Of a stretch of 16,308 nt of DNA, positions 1 to 6,777 are shown piece after piece (the stretch's first letter is position 1; each line of letters opens with the position of its first letter). This DNA comes from Euperipatoides rowelli (taxonomy: Eukaryota; Onychophora; Udeonychophora; Euonychophora; Peripatopsidae). A program made the translations under genes and the position numbers. A model generated the notes under the pieces. It had not been told where the DNA came from, made no database searches, and was given only the letters and a program-made list of their open reading frames with translations. The stretch lies in NCBI GenBank assembly GCA_003024985.2, contig PXIH01S0028948.1; one strand, given 5' to 3'.

Positions 1-22
1 ATAAATATATAACTTTTAATAA

Positions 23-535
23 ATGACTTCAAGCTTACCAGAATCAATAGATGGTTTATATAGATTTTCGTCGTTTTCAGACGCAGTTTCATCACAAACC
101 TCTTTATCCATAAATCCTGATACTTTGTGGTCTAAATTAAATGAATGTGACAAATGTGTTTTTTTTAGAAATATGGTTTCTAAATCTTTATACGCAACAG
201 ACTATAATAATGCAAACACTGATGTTAAAACTATTTTTGTTCCTAGAGATTCCAGAAATAATTTTTTTAACATTCAAAATGAAATAACCCCCAATGACTT
301 TGTTTCATCGTTAACCATTCCCGGACAATTATTTATTATGCCAAAATCATCGCCTATAAATATTAAAGTTCAAAATAAAAATAAAGAATATTTATCCATT
401 AATATTAAAGATGTTAATAAAGGAGGACAAGCATTTGTACAAGTTTTAGATCGACTATGGATTATTGTTGTCCCTAATATCATGTGCACAAATGGTATTA
501 TTCATTTAATGGAAGAAGTTTATGCTTTTGATTAA
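23..535 (+). CDS. FAS1 (fasciclin-like) domain protein
   Basis: A 170-aa protein that looks like one fasciclin (FAS1) domain. The two family signature segments are recognisable: an H1-like beta strand, KTIFVPRD, at residues 69-76 (compare the usual TxFAPxN) and an H2-like segment, CTNGIIHLMEEV, at residues 155-166 (compare ATNGVIHVID). Between them lies the usual pattern of Gly-Gln-Leu, short beta strands and a hydrophobic stretch. FAS1 domains normally mediate cell adhesion or extracellular-matrix binding. This copy has no obvious signal peptide or membrane anchor, so it may act inside the cell or in the virion. Start ATG at 23 follows an AT-only leader. The product is short but complete for a single domain (usually about 130-150 aa). 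I recall FAS1 proteins being reported in invertebrate iridoviruses; the function there is unknown. Confidence 0.72.
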   Translation: MTSSLPESIDGLYRFSSFSDAVSSQTSLSINPDTLWSKLNECDKCVFFRNMVSKSLYATDYNNANTDVKTIFVPRDSRNNFFNIQNEITPNDFVSSLTIPGQLFIMPKSSPINIKVQNKNKEYLSINIKDVNKGGQAFVQVLDRLWIIVVPNIMCTNGIIHLMEEVYAFD

Positions 536-613
536 TTTAATTTTTTAATTAATTTTTTTTTCATTAAAATTTGATGGATCTTTCTTAAAGATTAAAATTT
601 ATAAATTATTATA

Positions 614-865
614 ATGGAAATAATAATAGCATTCTTTTTATATCTAAATGATAAACGGAAACAAAGATTCAAGAAATCTAAAATACCTTTAATGATTATA
701 ACAAACAATGATATTATTATGTGCCCAATTTGCTATAATTATCAGGTAAATACAGTATTTTTACCTTGTACACATGTTGCTTGTTACTTATGCTCAAAAA
801 TAATTAAAAACTGTCATTTATGCAGACGAAAAATTCTCAAAACACAATTTTTTAAATTACCTTAA
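614..865 (+). CDS. Small IAP-type RING finger protein (putative E3 ubiquitin ligase)
   Basis: An 83-aa protein whose C-terminal half is a complete C3HC4 RING: C37, C40, C52, H54, C57, C60, C67 and C70, spaced C-x2-C-x11-C-x-H-x2-C-x2-C-x6-C-x2-C. The tight spacing, with PCTH in the middle and CHLCR near the end, matches RING domains found at the C-terminus of inhibitor-of-apoptosis (IAP) proteins. No BIR repeat precedes it; residues 1-36 are a short hydrophobic then basic leader. RINGs of this type recruit E2 enzymes and ubiquitinate partner proteins, so a role in suppressing host cell death or degrading host factors is plausible but inferred. The assigned start at 614 is the first ATG; an internal Met at residue 27 is possible. 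A strong hairpin (892-922) lies 26 bp downstream. Confidence 0.82.
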   Translation: MEIIIAFFLYLNDKRKQRFKKSKIPLMIITNNDIIMCPICYNYQVNTVFLPCTHVACYLCSKIIKNCHLCRRKILKTQFFKLP

Positions 866-891
866 ATTCTTCATCCATCATACATCTGTCA

Positions 892-922
892 TAAATATAA
901 AGGTTAAAAACCTTTATATTTA
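892..922. terminator. Gene-end hairpin after the RING gene
   Basis: A perfect 14-bp inverted repeat with a 3-nt loop: left arm 892-905 (TAAATATAAAGGTT), loop 906-908 (AAA), right arm 909-922. It sits between the RING gene stop (865) and the next gene start (980) and is followed by a T-rich run. Probably a transcript 3'-end signal; its sequence differs from the TTTAATG-core palindromes elsewhere in the window. Confidence 0.6.
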
Positions 923-979
923 AAACTTCTTTTTTTATTTAAATTTTTACTTAAATATTTAAAATTATACAATAAAATC

Positions 980-1327
980 ATGAGTGGAGGTTCTTTAATA
1001 AACTCTATAGCTATAAATACAAGAATTAAAAAAATAAAAAAAAGTTTATTACAAAATTACACTAAAGAAAAAACTGATATGATCAAAATATTATATCTAC
1101 TATCAACACCAAAAATTGTTATAAAAAACAATGGTTGTTTTGAAAAGCATTATACAATATGTAATTTTATTTCAAAAACCCAACAAAATATAAATGAAAT
1201 TAATTTAAATTTTCATTTAAATGACAAATATTCATATTTGTCGAATAATGATAAAAATGCATGTACATGTATAAATATGGATTTTATTGTAGAACGTCTC
1301 ATGATTTCTAGCGAACAGTTAATTTAA
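980..1327 (+). CDS. Hypothetical protein (115 aa)
   Basis: I do not recognise this 115-aa protein. The N-terminus is basic and helical (many Lys and Ile in residues 13-35), the middle is Asn-rich, and three cysteines cluster in the second half (the CTC pair at about residues 94-96 and one earlier at about residue 61). No signal peptide or membrane segment is apparent and no catalytic motif is visible. The start ATG at 980 follows an AT-rich leader and the frame is open throughout. It lies between the RING gene and the ribonucleotide reductase gene on the same strand. The 103 bp after its stop hold no clear hairpin, unlike many gene ends in this window. Codon use matches the neighbours, so it is probably a real gene. 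Confidence 0.55.
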   Translation: MSGGSLINSIAINTRIKKIKKSLLQNYTKEKTDMIKILYLLSTPKIVIKNNGCFEKHYTICNFISKTQQNINEINLNFHLNDKYSYLSNNDKNACTCINMDFIVERLMISSEQLI

Positions 1328-1430
1328 CTATGACTGTCGTTGATAGTGACGTATTTAGTTTTAATTAATCTAGTCATCTATTCCATAAATTTGATTTAAA
1401 GGTTTTAAAATATATATAAAGAAAGTAAAC

Positions 1431-3287
1431 ATGAGTGATATAATAATTGACTTGTCTAGAGATAGTAAGTTTGATGAACTTGGTTTAAAACGTTTAAAGG
1501 AATCATATATGATGCCTGGAGAAACTTCTCCTCAAGAAAGATTTGCTTATGTATGTAAACAGTTTGGCACAGATAAAGATCATTCTCAAAGATTGTATGA
1601 ATACACAAGTAAACATTGGTTATCACTTTCTACACCTATACTTTCTTTTGGTAAAGCAAATCATGGTCTTCCAATTTCTTGTTATCTATCTTGGATAGAA
1701 GACACAAAAGAAGGATTAATAGATACTTTATCTGAAGTTAATCGGTTATCAATGTTAGGAGGAGGAGTAGGGGTGGGTGTAGGAATAAGAACATCAGATA
1801 ATAAATCCACAGGAGTTATGTCTCATTTAAATACTTACGATGCTTGTTCATTAGCATACAAACAAGATGGGGTTCGTAGGGGTTCATATGCCATGTATTT
1901 AAATATCAACCATCCAGATGTTTTGCAGTTTATAGACATGAGAAAACCAACAGGAGATCATAATATTAGATGTTTAAATTTACATCATGGATTAAATATT
2001 AGTGATGAATTTATGGAATTAATAGAAAAATGCGATGGAGGTGGGAATATTGATGATACATGGAATTTAATCGATCCTCATACTAAAAAAATAACAACTG
2101 TAGGAGCAAGAGATTTATGGCAAAGAATTTTAGAAACAAGAATGAAAACAGGAGAACCATATATTTGTTTTATTGATACTTGTAACAAACATATGTATGA
2201 TTTTCAAAAGAAAAAAGGTTTAACCATTAAACAATCAAACCTTTGTTCTGAAATAATTTTACCCACAGATTCAACACGAACAGCTGTATGTTGTTTATCT
2301 TCTTTAAATTTAGAATATTATGATGAATGGAAAGATAATGATCTTTTTATAAAAGATGTAATGGAAATGTTGGATAATGCTTTAACAATTTTTATAGAAA
2401 AGGCACCTCCAACTATATCTCGTGCGGTGAATTCGGCAAAAAAGGAAAGAAGTATAGGAATTGGTGTTTTGGGTTTTCATTCTTTTCTTCAACAAAAAAA
2501 TATACCATTTGAATCAGATGAAGCAGCCAAAATAAATATAGATATTTTTACAAAATTACGTTCTGAAATTGATACATTCAATCTTTTTTTTGGATCTCTT
2601 AGAGGATCTCCAGAAGATGCCGAGGGTACTGGACGCAGATTTTGTTATACAATGGCTATTGCTCCGACAGCAACTTCTTCTATTATTATGGGAAATACAT
2701 CACCAAGTGTTGAACCTTTCAGAGCTAATACATACAGACAAGATACTTTATCTGGATCTTTTCTAAATATAAATAAAAATTTATTGCGTATACTTTCTCA
2801 AAGGTTAAACGATCAAGAACTAAAGGAAGTTTTGAGTAATATAATAGCTAATAGAGGATCAGTTCAACAGTTACCCAATCATTTGTTATCGGAACACGAA
2901 AAACAGGTATTTAAAACCGCATTTGAAATTGATCAAAGATGGATAATCAAACATGCTGCAGATCGTCAAATACGTATAGATCAAGGTCAATCTATAAATC
3001 TTTTTTTAAGACCAGATATTCATAAAAGGGAATTACATTTTCTTCATTTATACGCATGGAAAAGTGGTTTGAAAACTTTATATTACTTAAGGTCTGAAAA
3101 AATAGCCGATGCTGATAAAATATCATCTAATTATATGATTAACTCTATTAATTTTACAAATATTAAGGAAAGTATTAAAGTTTCGATTTTAGAAATTTAC
3201 AACAAAGAAAAAATGGAAGAAAAAGAAGAAAAAATTTGTAAATTAACTAATGGAAGAAGACTTTCAGGATGTTTTGCTTGTGAATAA
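1431..3287 (+). CDS. Class I ribonucleoside-diphosphate reductase, large (alpha) subunit
   Basis: Converts ribonucleoside diphosphates to deoxy forms for viral DNA synthesis; cytosolic, and it needs a small radical-generating subunit that is not in this window. The 618-aa protein holds the main catalytic residues: C84 (in PISCYLS) and C288 or C287 as the redox pair, N270, C272 and E274 in the SNLCSEI active-site loop, PTATSS at 412-417, and the Y551-Y552 radical-transfer pair (LKTLYYLRS). It ends in CFACE, with C614 and C617 forming the C-terminal reducing pair. The chain starts almost directly in the catalytic barrel, so the N-terminal ATP-cone that gives dATP feedback control is absent; most cellular alpha subunits are about 750-850 aa. 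Short bacterial-like alpha subunits of this kind are known from iridoviruses and phages. No intein or frameshift is seen. Confidence 0.96.
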   Translation: MSDIIIDLSRDSKFDELGLKRLKESYMMPGETSPQERFAYVCKQFGTDKDHSQRLYEYTSKHWLSLSTPILSFGKANHGLPISCYLSWIEDTKEGLIDTLSEVNRLSMLGGGVGVGVGIRTSDNKSTGVMSHLNTYDACSLAYKQDGVRRGSYAMYLNINHPDVLQFIDMRKPTGDHNIRCLNLHHGLNISDEFMELIEKCDGGGNIDDTWNLIDPHTKKITTVGARDLWQRILETRMKTGEPYICFIDTCNKHMYDFQKKKGLTIKQSNLCSEIILPTDSTRTAVCCLSSLNLEYYDEWKDNDLFIKDVMEMLDNALTIFIEKAPPTISRAVNSAKKERSIGIGVLGFHSFLQQKNIPFESDEAAKINIDIFTKLRSEIDTFNLFFGSLRGSPEDAEGTGRRFCYTMAIAPTATSSIIMGNTSPSVEPFRANTYRQDTLSGSFLNINKNLLRILSQRLNDQELKEVLSNIIANRGSVQQLPNHLLSEHEKQVFKTAFEIDQRWIIKHAADRQIRIDQGQSINLFLRPDIHKRELHFLHLYAWKSGLKTLYYLRSEKIADADKISSNYMINSINFTNIKESIKVSILEIYNKEKMEEKEEKICKLTNGRRLSGCFACE

Positions 3288-3301
3288 TTTTTTTATTTTT
3301 T

Positions 3302-3348
3302 TTAATTTTAATGGCAAAAGTTTTAATGGCAAAAGTCATTAAAATTAA
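3302..3348. terminator. Gene-end palindrome with duplicated left arm, after the RNR gene
   Basis: Right arm CATTAAAATTAA (3337-3348) can pair with TTAATTTTAATG (3302-3313, 12 bp) or with the nearer TTTTAATG (3321-3328, 8 bp). The left arm exists twice because the 15-bp unit TTTTAATGGCAAAAG is tandemly repeated (3306-3320 and 3321-3335). It lies 14 bp after the RNR stop. It belongs to the TTTAATG/CATTAAA palindrome family seen at other gene ends here. Confidence 0.6.
3306..3335 (+). repeat. 15-bp perfect tandem duplication
   Basis: Two identical copies of TTTTAATGGCAAAAG at 3306-3320 and 3321-3335. The repeat duplicates the left arm and loop of the gene-end hairpin downstream of the RNR gene, giving two alternative stem-loops that compete for one right arm. 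Confidence 0.9.
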
Positions 3349-3366
3349 TTTAATTGTAATAAAAGA

Positions 3367-3774
3367 ATGTATCCTGCAATTATACTTATTGGCATTTTAA
3401 TTGTCCTGTTTGTTAAATTTAACTCATCAGAAGTTTATTCTATATTAACTTCTNAAGTTACTTCAGAAGGTGATGATGAACATGAAACAGAAACTACTGG
3501 ATGTCTTTCAAAGTTAAACACTCTAAGAGCTACTTTAGAAGCTAAAAAAAGAGAGTTAAAAACACTAAGAACAGCTCGAAAAAAAGAATGCAATGAACAG
3601 TTAGCTAAAACTCAAGCAGAAGTAGATAGAATTCAAACTAAAATTATCAATTTTAGTTCTAAAACTAAAATTGTACCTCTTCCAGGAGGAGAAGTTGGAC
3701 CGCCTTATCCTCCACGAAGACCTAATCCAAGACCAGCTCAATTACCACAATTATATAATTATGGTTATTATTAG
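3367..3774 (+). CDS. Small N-terminally anchored membrane protein with coiled coil and Pro-rich tail
   Basis: A 135-aa protein of unknown function. Residues 3-18 are a strongly hydrophobic segment that could be a membrane anchor or signal-anchor. Residues 46-95 are rich in Lys, Glu, Leu and Arg with heptad-like spacing, suggesting a coiled coil. Residues 101-128 are Pro-rich (GPPYPPRRPNPRP), and the tail is Tyr-rich (NYGYY). Codon 30 contains an undetermined base (N at 3454, codon NAA), which could be Lys, Gln, Glu or a stop, so continuity of this frame is not fully proven. Part of the coiled coil (C75-I89) resembles a segment in the broken small gene just downstream (3815-3963), suggesting the two are paralogues. 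A hairpin (3775-3800) begins directly after the stop codon. Probably a virion or membrane component, by inference only. Confidence 0.65.
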   Translation: MYPAIILIGILIVLFVKFNSSEVYSILTSXVTSEGDDEHETETTGCLSKLNTLRATLEAKKRELKTLRTARKKECNEQLAKTQAEVDRIQTKIINFSSKTKIVPLPGGEVGPPYPPRRPNPRPAQLPQLYNYGYY

Positions 3775-3800
3775 TTTTAATAATTGTTAAATTATTAAAA
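3775..3800. terminator. Hairpin directly after the small membrane protein gene
   Basis: Perfect 11-bp inverted repeat TTTTAATAATT (3775-3785), loop GTTA, right arm AATTATTAAAA (3790-3800). It starts at the base after the TAG stop. Stem sequence is related to, but not identical with, the TTTAATG core of the other gene-end palindromes. Confidence 0.55.
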
Positions 3801-3814
3801 CGAAAATTAAATAA

Positions 3815-3963
3815 ATGGATAGCAAAACATTATAGTCATTATAATCATTATATTTTTTTTCTATTTTAAACAAGAAAAGTCAACCAATTGCGAAACACAG
3901 GTTGTAAAAGTTCAAAAAGATATTGACGAAATTAATTTAAAACTAAAAAAATTAAATAAATGA
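3815..3963 (+). pseudogene. Frame-disrupted small membrane/coiled-coil protein, paralogue of its upstream neighbour
   Basis: ATG at 3815 opens a frame that stops after six codons (TAG 3833-3835). The next frame is open from 3823 to a TGA at 3961-3963 and encodes, in order, a very hydrophobic Ile/Phe-rich stretch (membrane segment) and a charged helical tail. The two frames meet at the AAAA run at 3824-3827, consistent with loss of one base. The tail pattern C-x2-Q-x4-Q-x2-(V/I)-D-x-I aligns without gaps to C75-I89 of the 135-aa membrane protein upstream, so this looks like a shorter tandem paralogue. Its stop overlaps the start of the next gene (ATGA at 3960-3963). It could be a true pseudogene or an intact gene of about 49 codons with a homopolymer sequencing error; I cannot tell which. 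Confidence 0.55.
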
Positions 3964-4427
3964 AAATTAAAACTATTAACTTAAAAATTGAAGAGTTGAT
4001 AAATATCTACAAAAATATATTATTTGTGAAAAACAATTCTTCTCCATTTTTTACTTTTGACGAATCAACTTGTTCAGGTCACCAAACTATTCATTACTCT
4101 AGTACTGATAATCATAAGTATTATATCTTTCTTCTAGGTATTAAATTATTTCGTTGCAATAAATATCATTTAAATGTTATATTCTACAATAAAATATCAA
4201 ACACAGTTGAAAGATTTGAACCATTTGGTAATGATAATAAAAGTTATTCCTTTAATATAAAAATATTCATTATAAAACAAATTTGTAATATATTTAATCT
4301 TTCAAAGAGTCCTATATACCACGATAACATTCAATCAGTTTTAAAACATAATAGTACCAATTGTGTATTTTTGTGTTTAGAACATTTAAAATTTGTTTTA
4401 AATGATCTTTTAGAAAAGGTTTCTTAG
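3960..4427 (+). CDS. Putative Ulp1/adenain-type cysteine-protease-fold protein
   Basis: A 155-aa protein. The segment KYHLNVIFYNKISNTVERFEP (residues 68-88) resembles a segment common in giant-virus proteins of the form H-x-N-x-(L/V)-I-(I/Y)-D-K-x3-T-x-ERFEP. It is followed by Q125 and by C135 in NSTNCVFLCLEHL. The order His (H70), acidic/Asn (near E84), Gln, Cys is that of Ulp1/adenovirus-protease-like cysteine peptidases, where these residues form the catalytic triad and oxyanion hole. The protein is small and the usual Trp near the Cys is missing, so activity is uncertain. NCLDV relatives such as the asfarvirus protease process virion or ubiquitin-like substrates. The start ATG overlaps the stop of the broken upstream gene by three bases. 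A non-catalytic member of the fold is the main alternative. Confidence 0.5.
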   Translation: MKIKTINLKIEELINIYKNILFVKNNSSPFFTFDESTCSGHQTIHYSSTDNHKYYIFLLGIKLFRCNKYHLNVIFYNKISNTVERFEPFGNDNKSYSFNIKIFIIKQICNIFNLSKSPIYHDNIQSVLKHNSTNCVFLCLEHLKFVLNDLLEKVS

Positions 4428-4491
4428 TTATTTTTTATGCTTATGGAAAATTGAAATATAAATTAGAAATTATTTTGTTTAATAAATCATA

Positions 4492-5406
4492 ATGAATGTT
4501 ATGGATTACGAAAACTCAAAGCGTTTTAGACGTAATAAACTAGAAGAAGATGATAACATTTCAGATAATGAAATGGAAAACGAAGAATGGGATGAAGGAT
4601 TTGGAGCTGAAGAATTCATTTCATTTGACGAAGAACTTCCAGAATACGATGAAAATAATCCTACACCAACGTGTTTTTCAAGATGGTACGATATACAAAA
4701 ATATTATTACCACGGAAAAATACCACTACCAATTCAATTACCAAAAGAAGATAAAAAACAACCTAAACAACATCCTTTAAAATGGGCCAAATTTACTGAT
4801 GAAACAGAAATTGAAAGTACAATGGTAGTTATAGGTAAAATTCCTTTAACAAGAAAACGTAATGTTACCAACGAAAGCCAAAGCGCAGCCTCTAATGAAG
4901 TTATAATTGAAGGGACAAAGAAAAAGCGAAATTATGCATTTACAACATACAAAAATAAAAGTAAAAAAATTACTAAACAAAATCAACTTTGCTTGTCAAT
5001 TACAAAAGGAATAGAATGTCCTCATTATTCATGTACTTATATACATAATTACTCTCAGATTGAACATTGTCAATACAATAATCAATGCAGATTTGCTTTA
5101 CAAGTTGATGATGAATTATATCTCAGAAACAATAATGGCAAATGCTTAAAACGCCATATGTATGAAAGTATTGAAAGTTATTTGTTAAGACTTGAAATAC
5201 CAATTTATAATTGTACATCTCTAGTTCTGCAAGTCAACCCACATGTACATTCAGACTGTAATATATTGAGACGTGTTTTAGAAAGTGCAAAAAATTGCCG
5301 CGTTGCTCCTCTGATTTGGCAAAAAAAGAAAATTTTGGAACTTAAAACATCTGATTCAGATAATGAAAATAATGACGACGATGATTGGAAAATAGATTTG
5401 TTTTAA
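4492..5406 (+). CDS. Acidic protein with two CCCH zinc-finger motifs
   Basis: A 304-aa protein of undetermined function. Residues 15-58 are strongly acidic. Residues 140-165 are basic (KKKR, KNKSKKITK), a possible nuclear or nucleic-acid-binding patch. Two CCCH-like zinc motifs follow: C167-x8-C176-x4-C181-x3-H185, then C193-x5-C199-x18-C218-x3-H222. The stretch after the second (ESIESYLLRLEIP) resembles a conserved extension beside CCCH fingers in several NCLDV proteins. The C-terminus is again acidic (DSDNENNDDDD). CCCH fingers usually bind single-stranded RNA, so a role in viral mRNA metabolism or transcription is likely but inferred. A hairpin of the TTTAATG family (5461-5489) lies 54 bp after the stop. 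Start ATG at 4492 is the first in frame; a second Met is at codon 4. Confidence 0.72.
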   Translation: MNVMDYENSKRFRRNKLEEDDNISDNEMENEEWDEGFGAEEFISFDEELPEYDENNPTPTCFSRWYDIQKYYYHGKIPLPIQLPKEDKKQPKQHPLKWAKFTDETEIESTMVVIGKIPLTRKRNVTNESQSAASNEVIIEGTKKKRNYAFTTYKNKSKKITKQNQLCLSITKGIECPHYSCTYIHNYSQIEHCQYNNQCRFALQVDDELYLRNNNGKCLKRHMYESIESYLLRLEIPIYNCTSLVLQVNPHVHSDCNILRRVLESAKNCRVAPLIWQKKKILELKTSDSDNENNDDDDWKIDLF

Positions 5407-5460
5407 AACATACCTTTAAATATTCTCTTATTTTATAACTCTTTTATGACTCTTAATTTT

Positions 5461-5489
5461 AATTTTAATGGACATCGTCCATTAAAATT
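5461..5489. terminator. Gene-end palindrome after the CCCH gene
   Basis: Perfect 13-bp inverted repeat: AATTTTAATGGAC (5461-5473), loop ATC, right arm GTCCATTAAAATT (5477-5489), then a T run. It carries the shared TTTAATG/CATTAAA core and lies between the CCCH stop (5406) and the ATPase start (5533). Confidence 0.68.
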
Positions 5490-5532
5490 TTTTATTTATA
5501 AGAGATAAATCAAGGAATAAAGAAAAATAAAG

Positions 5533-6309
5533 ATGTCAGATACACAAGAATATAGCATTAAACCTTTTGATGCCAATTTAATTAATCCACGAGAAGATAA
5601 TTTTAATACAGTCGGTGGTTCTAAAATTGTAGTTATTGGTAAGGCAGGTACTGGTAAATCTACTTTAATTCGTTATCTTTTATTTTTAAAAAGATCCATT
5701 ATACCAGTTGGAATGGTTGTAAGTGGAACAGAAGATAGTAATTGTTTTTACTCTGATATTTTTCCGCCATTATTTATTCATGATGAATATGATGAAGAAA
5801 TAATAAAAAAATTTATCAAAAGACAAAAATATGCCAACGAACATATTTCTGAAAATCCATGGGCTGTACTTCTTTTAGATGACTGTACAGAAGATAAAAA
5901 AATATTTTCGTCAAAGTGGCAGCAATCATTATTTAAAAATGGTCGTCATTGGAAACTTTTGTATATACTTTCTCTTCAACATGCTACAGATATTCCTCCT
6001 GCTATTAGAACAAATGTAGATGGAGTTTTCATTTTTAGAGAAACAAATGAAAATAATCTTAAAAATATTTATTTAAATTATGCAGGTGTTATTCCAAAAT
6101 TTGAAATTTTTAAAGCATACATGACACAAGTTACAGGAGATTACACAGCTTTATATATTGATAATTCCGCACAAGATAATGGCGAATGGTATGAACATGT
6201 TTATTATTGGAAGGTTCCTCAAATGGACACAAGAGATATGAAATTTGGATGCCATGAATACATTGAATTTGGAAAACAAAGGTATAATGAAAAATATAAT
6301 AAAAATTAA
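5533..6309 (+). CDS. A32-like virion DNA-packaging ATPase
   Basis: A 258-aa P-loop ATPase of the FtsK/HerA superfamily, of the NCLDV A32 type that drives genome packaging into the capsid. Walker A is GKAGTGKST at residues 36-44 with K42 contacting phosphate. Walker B is VLLLDD at 112-117, with the tandem acidic residues typical of this family. The segment LYILSLQHATDIPPAIRTN (143-161) supplies the conserved Gln (Q149) after strand 4 and a likely arginine-finger region (R159). The N-terminus (IKPFDANLINPR) and the VVSGTEDSNCFYSDI segment match the iridovirus/marseillevirus style of this protein, and the length is normal (about 250 aa). A single-copy NCLDV core gene, it is the best marker in the window for viral origin. 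It is flanked by gene-end hairpins at 5461-5489 and 6330-6360. Confidence 0.95.
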   Translation: MSDTQEYSIKPFDANLINPREDNFNTVGGSKIVVIGKAGTGKSTLIRYLLFLKRSIIPVGMVVSGTEDSNCFYSDIFPPLFIHDEYDEEIIKKFIKRQKYANEHISENPWAVLLLDDCTEDKKIFSSKWQQSLFKNGRHWKLLYILSLQHATDIPPAIRTNVDGVFIFRETNENNLKNIYLNYAGVIPKFEIFKAYMTQVTGDYTALYIDNSAQDNGEWYEHVYYWKVPQMDTRDMKFGCHEYIEFGKQRYNEKYNKN

Positions 6310-6329
6310 ATATCTCAATTAATATAGCC

Positions 6330-6360
6330 AAACTGCCATATCCTTTGGATATGGCAGTTT
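6330..6360. terminator. Strong hairpin after the packaging ATPase gene
   Basis: Perfect 14-bp inverted repeat AAACTGCCATATCC (6330-6343), loop TTT, right arm GGATATGGCAGTTT (6347-6360). It lies 20 bp after the ATPase stop and 38 bp before the next start. It is more GC-rich than the other gene-end hairpins and lacks the TTTAATG core. Likely a transcript-end signal. Confidence 0.68.
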
Positions 6361-6398
6361 TTGATTGCTAGGGATAAAAACATAAAATAAAATAAAAA

Positions 6399-6749
6399 AT
6401 GAGTGTTATAGAAATTATCACAGACAGTTCTATAAATACAACAACAGATGTAGGTATTGTTAATTTAACTCAAACAGAACCTTTGTTATGTGGATTTATC
6501 ACTATCGACACAGGTAATGTTTATGATTTAATATCTTCAGCTTGTATGTTTATGAAACAATTTTCACCATACAATTTACGATTATTTGAATCTGAAGAAA
6601 ACACAATGACATTTATCAGAGTGAACTCCGAAAATCCTGCAAACGAAAATAATGAAGAAAAAATACAAAAAATTAAAAACAACCTTGAAATAAATTTTTT
6701 ATACAATAATATTATCCATGATGAGTCAAACATATTAATAATCGGCTAA
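6399..6749 (+). CDS. Hypothetical protein (116 aa)
   Basis: I do not recognise this 116-aa protein. It is mildly acidic, with a hydrophobic beta-rich first half (residues 17-60), a charged Glu/Asn/Lys linker around residues 76-94, and a hydrophobic C-terminal stretch ending in ILIIG. There is no signal peptide or clear membrane segment, and no catalytic motif. The leader is A-rich (AAAATAAAATAAAAA just before the ATG). Its TAA stop forms the first bases of a 14-bp gene-end palindrome (6747-6777), which supports it as a real transcription unit. It could be a small virion or regulatory protein; nothing in the sequence decides this. Confidence 0.6.
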   Translation: MSVIEIITDSSINTTTDVGIVNLTQTEPLLCGFITIDTGNVYDLISSACMFMKQFSPYNLRLFESEENTMTFIRVNSENPANENNEEKIQKIKNNLEINFLYNNIIHDESNILIIG

Positions 6750-6777
6750 TTTTAATGACCAATGGTCATTAAAATTA
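6747..6777. terminator. Gene-end palindrome overlapping the stop codon
   Basis: Perfect 14-bp inverted repeat TAATTTTAATGACC (6747-6760), loop AAT, right arm GGTCATTAAAATTA (6764-6777). The first three bases are the TAA stop of the preceding gene. It carries the shared TTTAATG/CATTAAA core. Confidence 0.7.

Noticed and set aside
1328-1430. Possible hairpin between the 115-aa gene and the RNR gene
   Set aside because: Only short interrupted complementarity (around ATAGTGAC and GTCATCTAT) could be found, too weak to call.
2569-2766. 65-aa open frame inside the RNR gene in another phase
   Set aside because: It overlaps the conserved RNR catalytic region and shows no features of its own.
3700-3735. 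Pro-rich PPYPP segment as a PPxY-type late budding motif
   Set aside because: The spacing PPY-PP does not fit PPxY, and there is no other budding signal.
4447-4454. AAAATTGA, identical to the Mimivirus early promoter element, 37 bp upstream of the CCCH gene ATG
   Set aside because: The same string also occurs inside a coding region (about 3983) and not upstream of other genes here; in sequence this AT-rich a chance match is expected.
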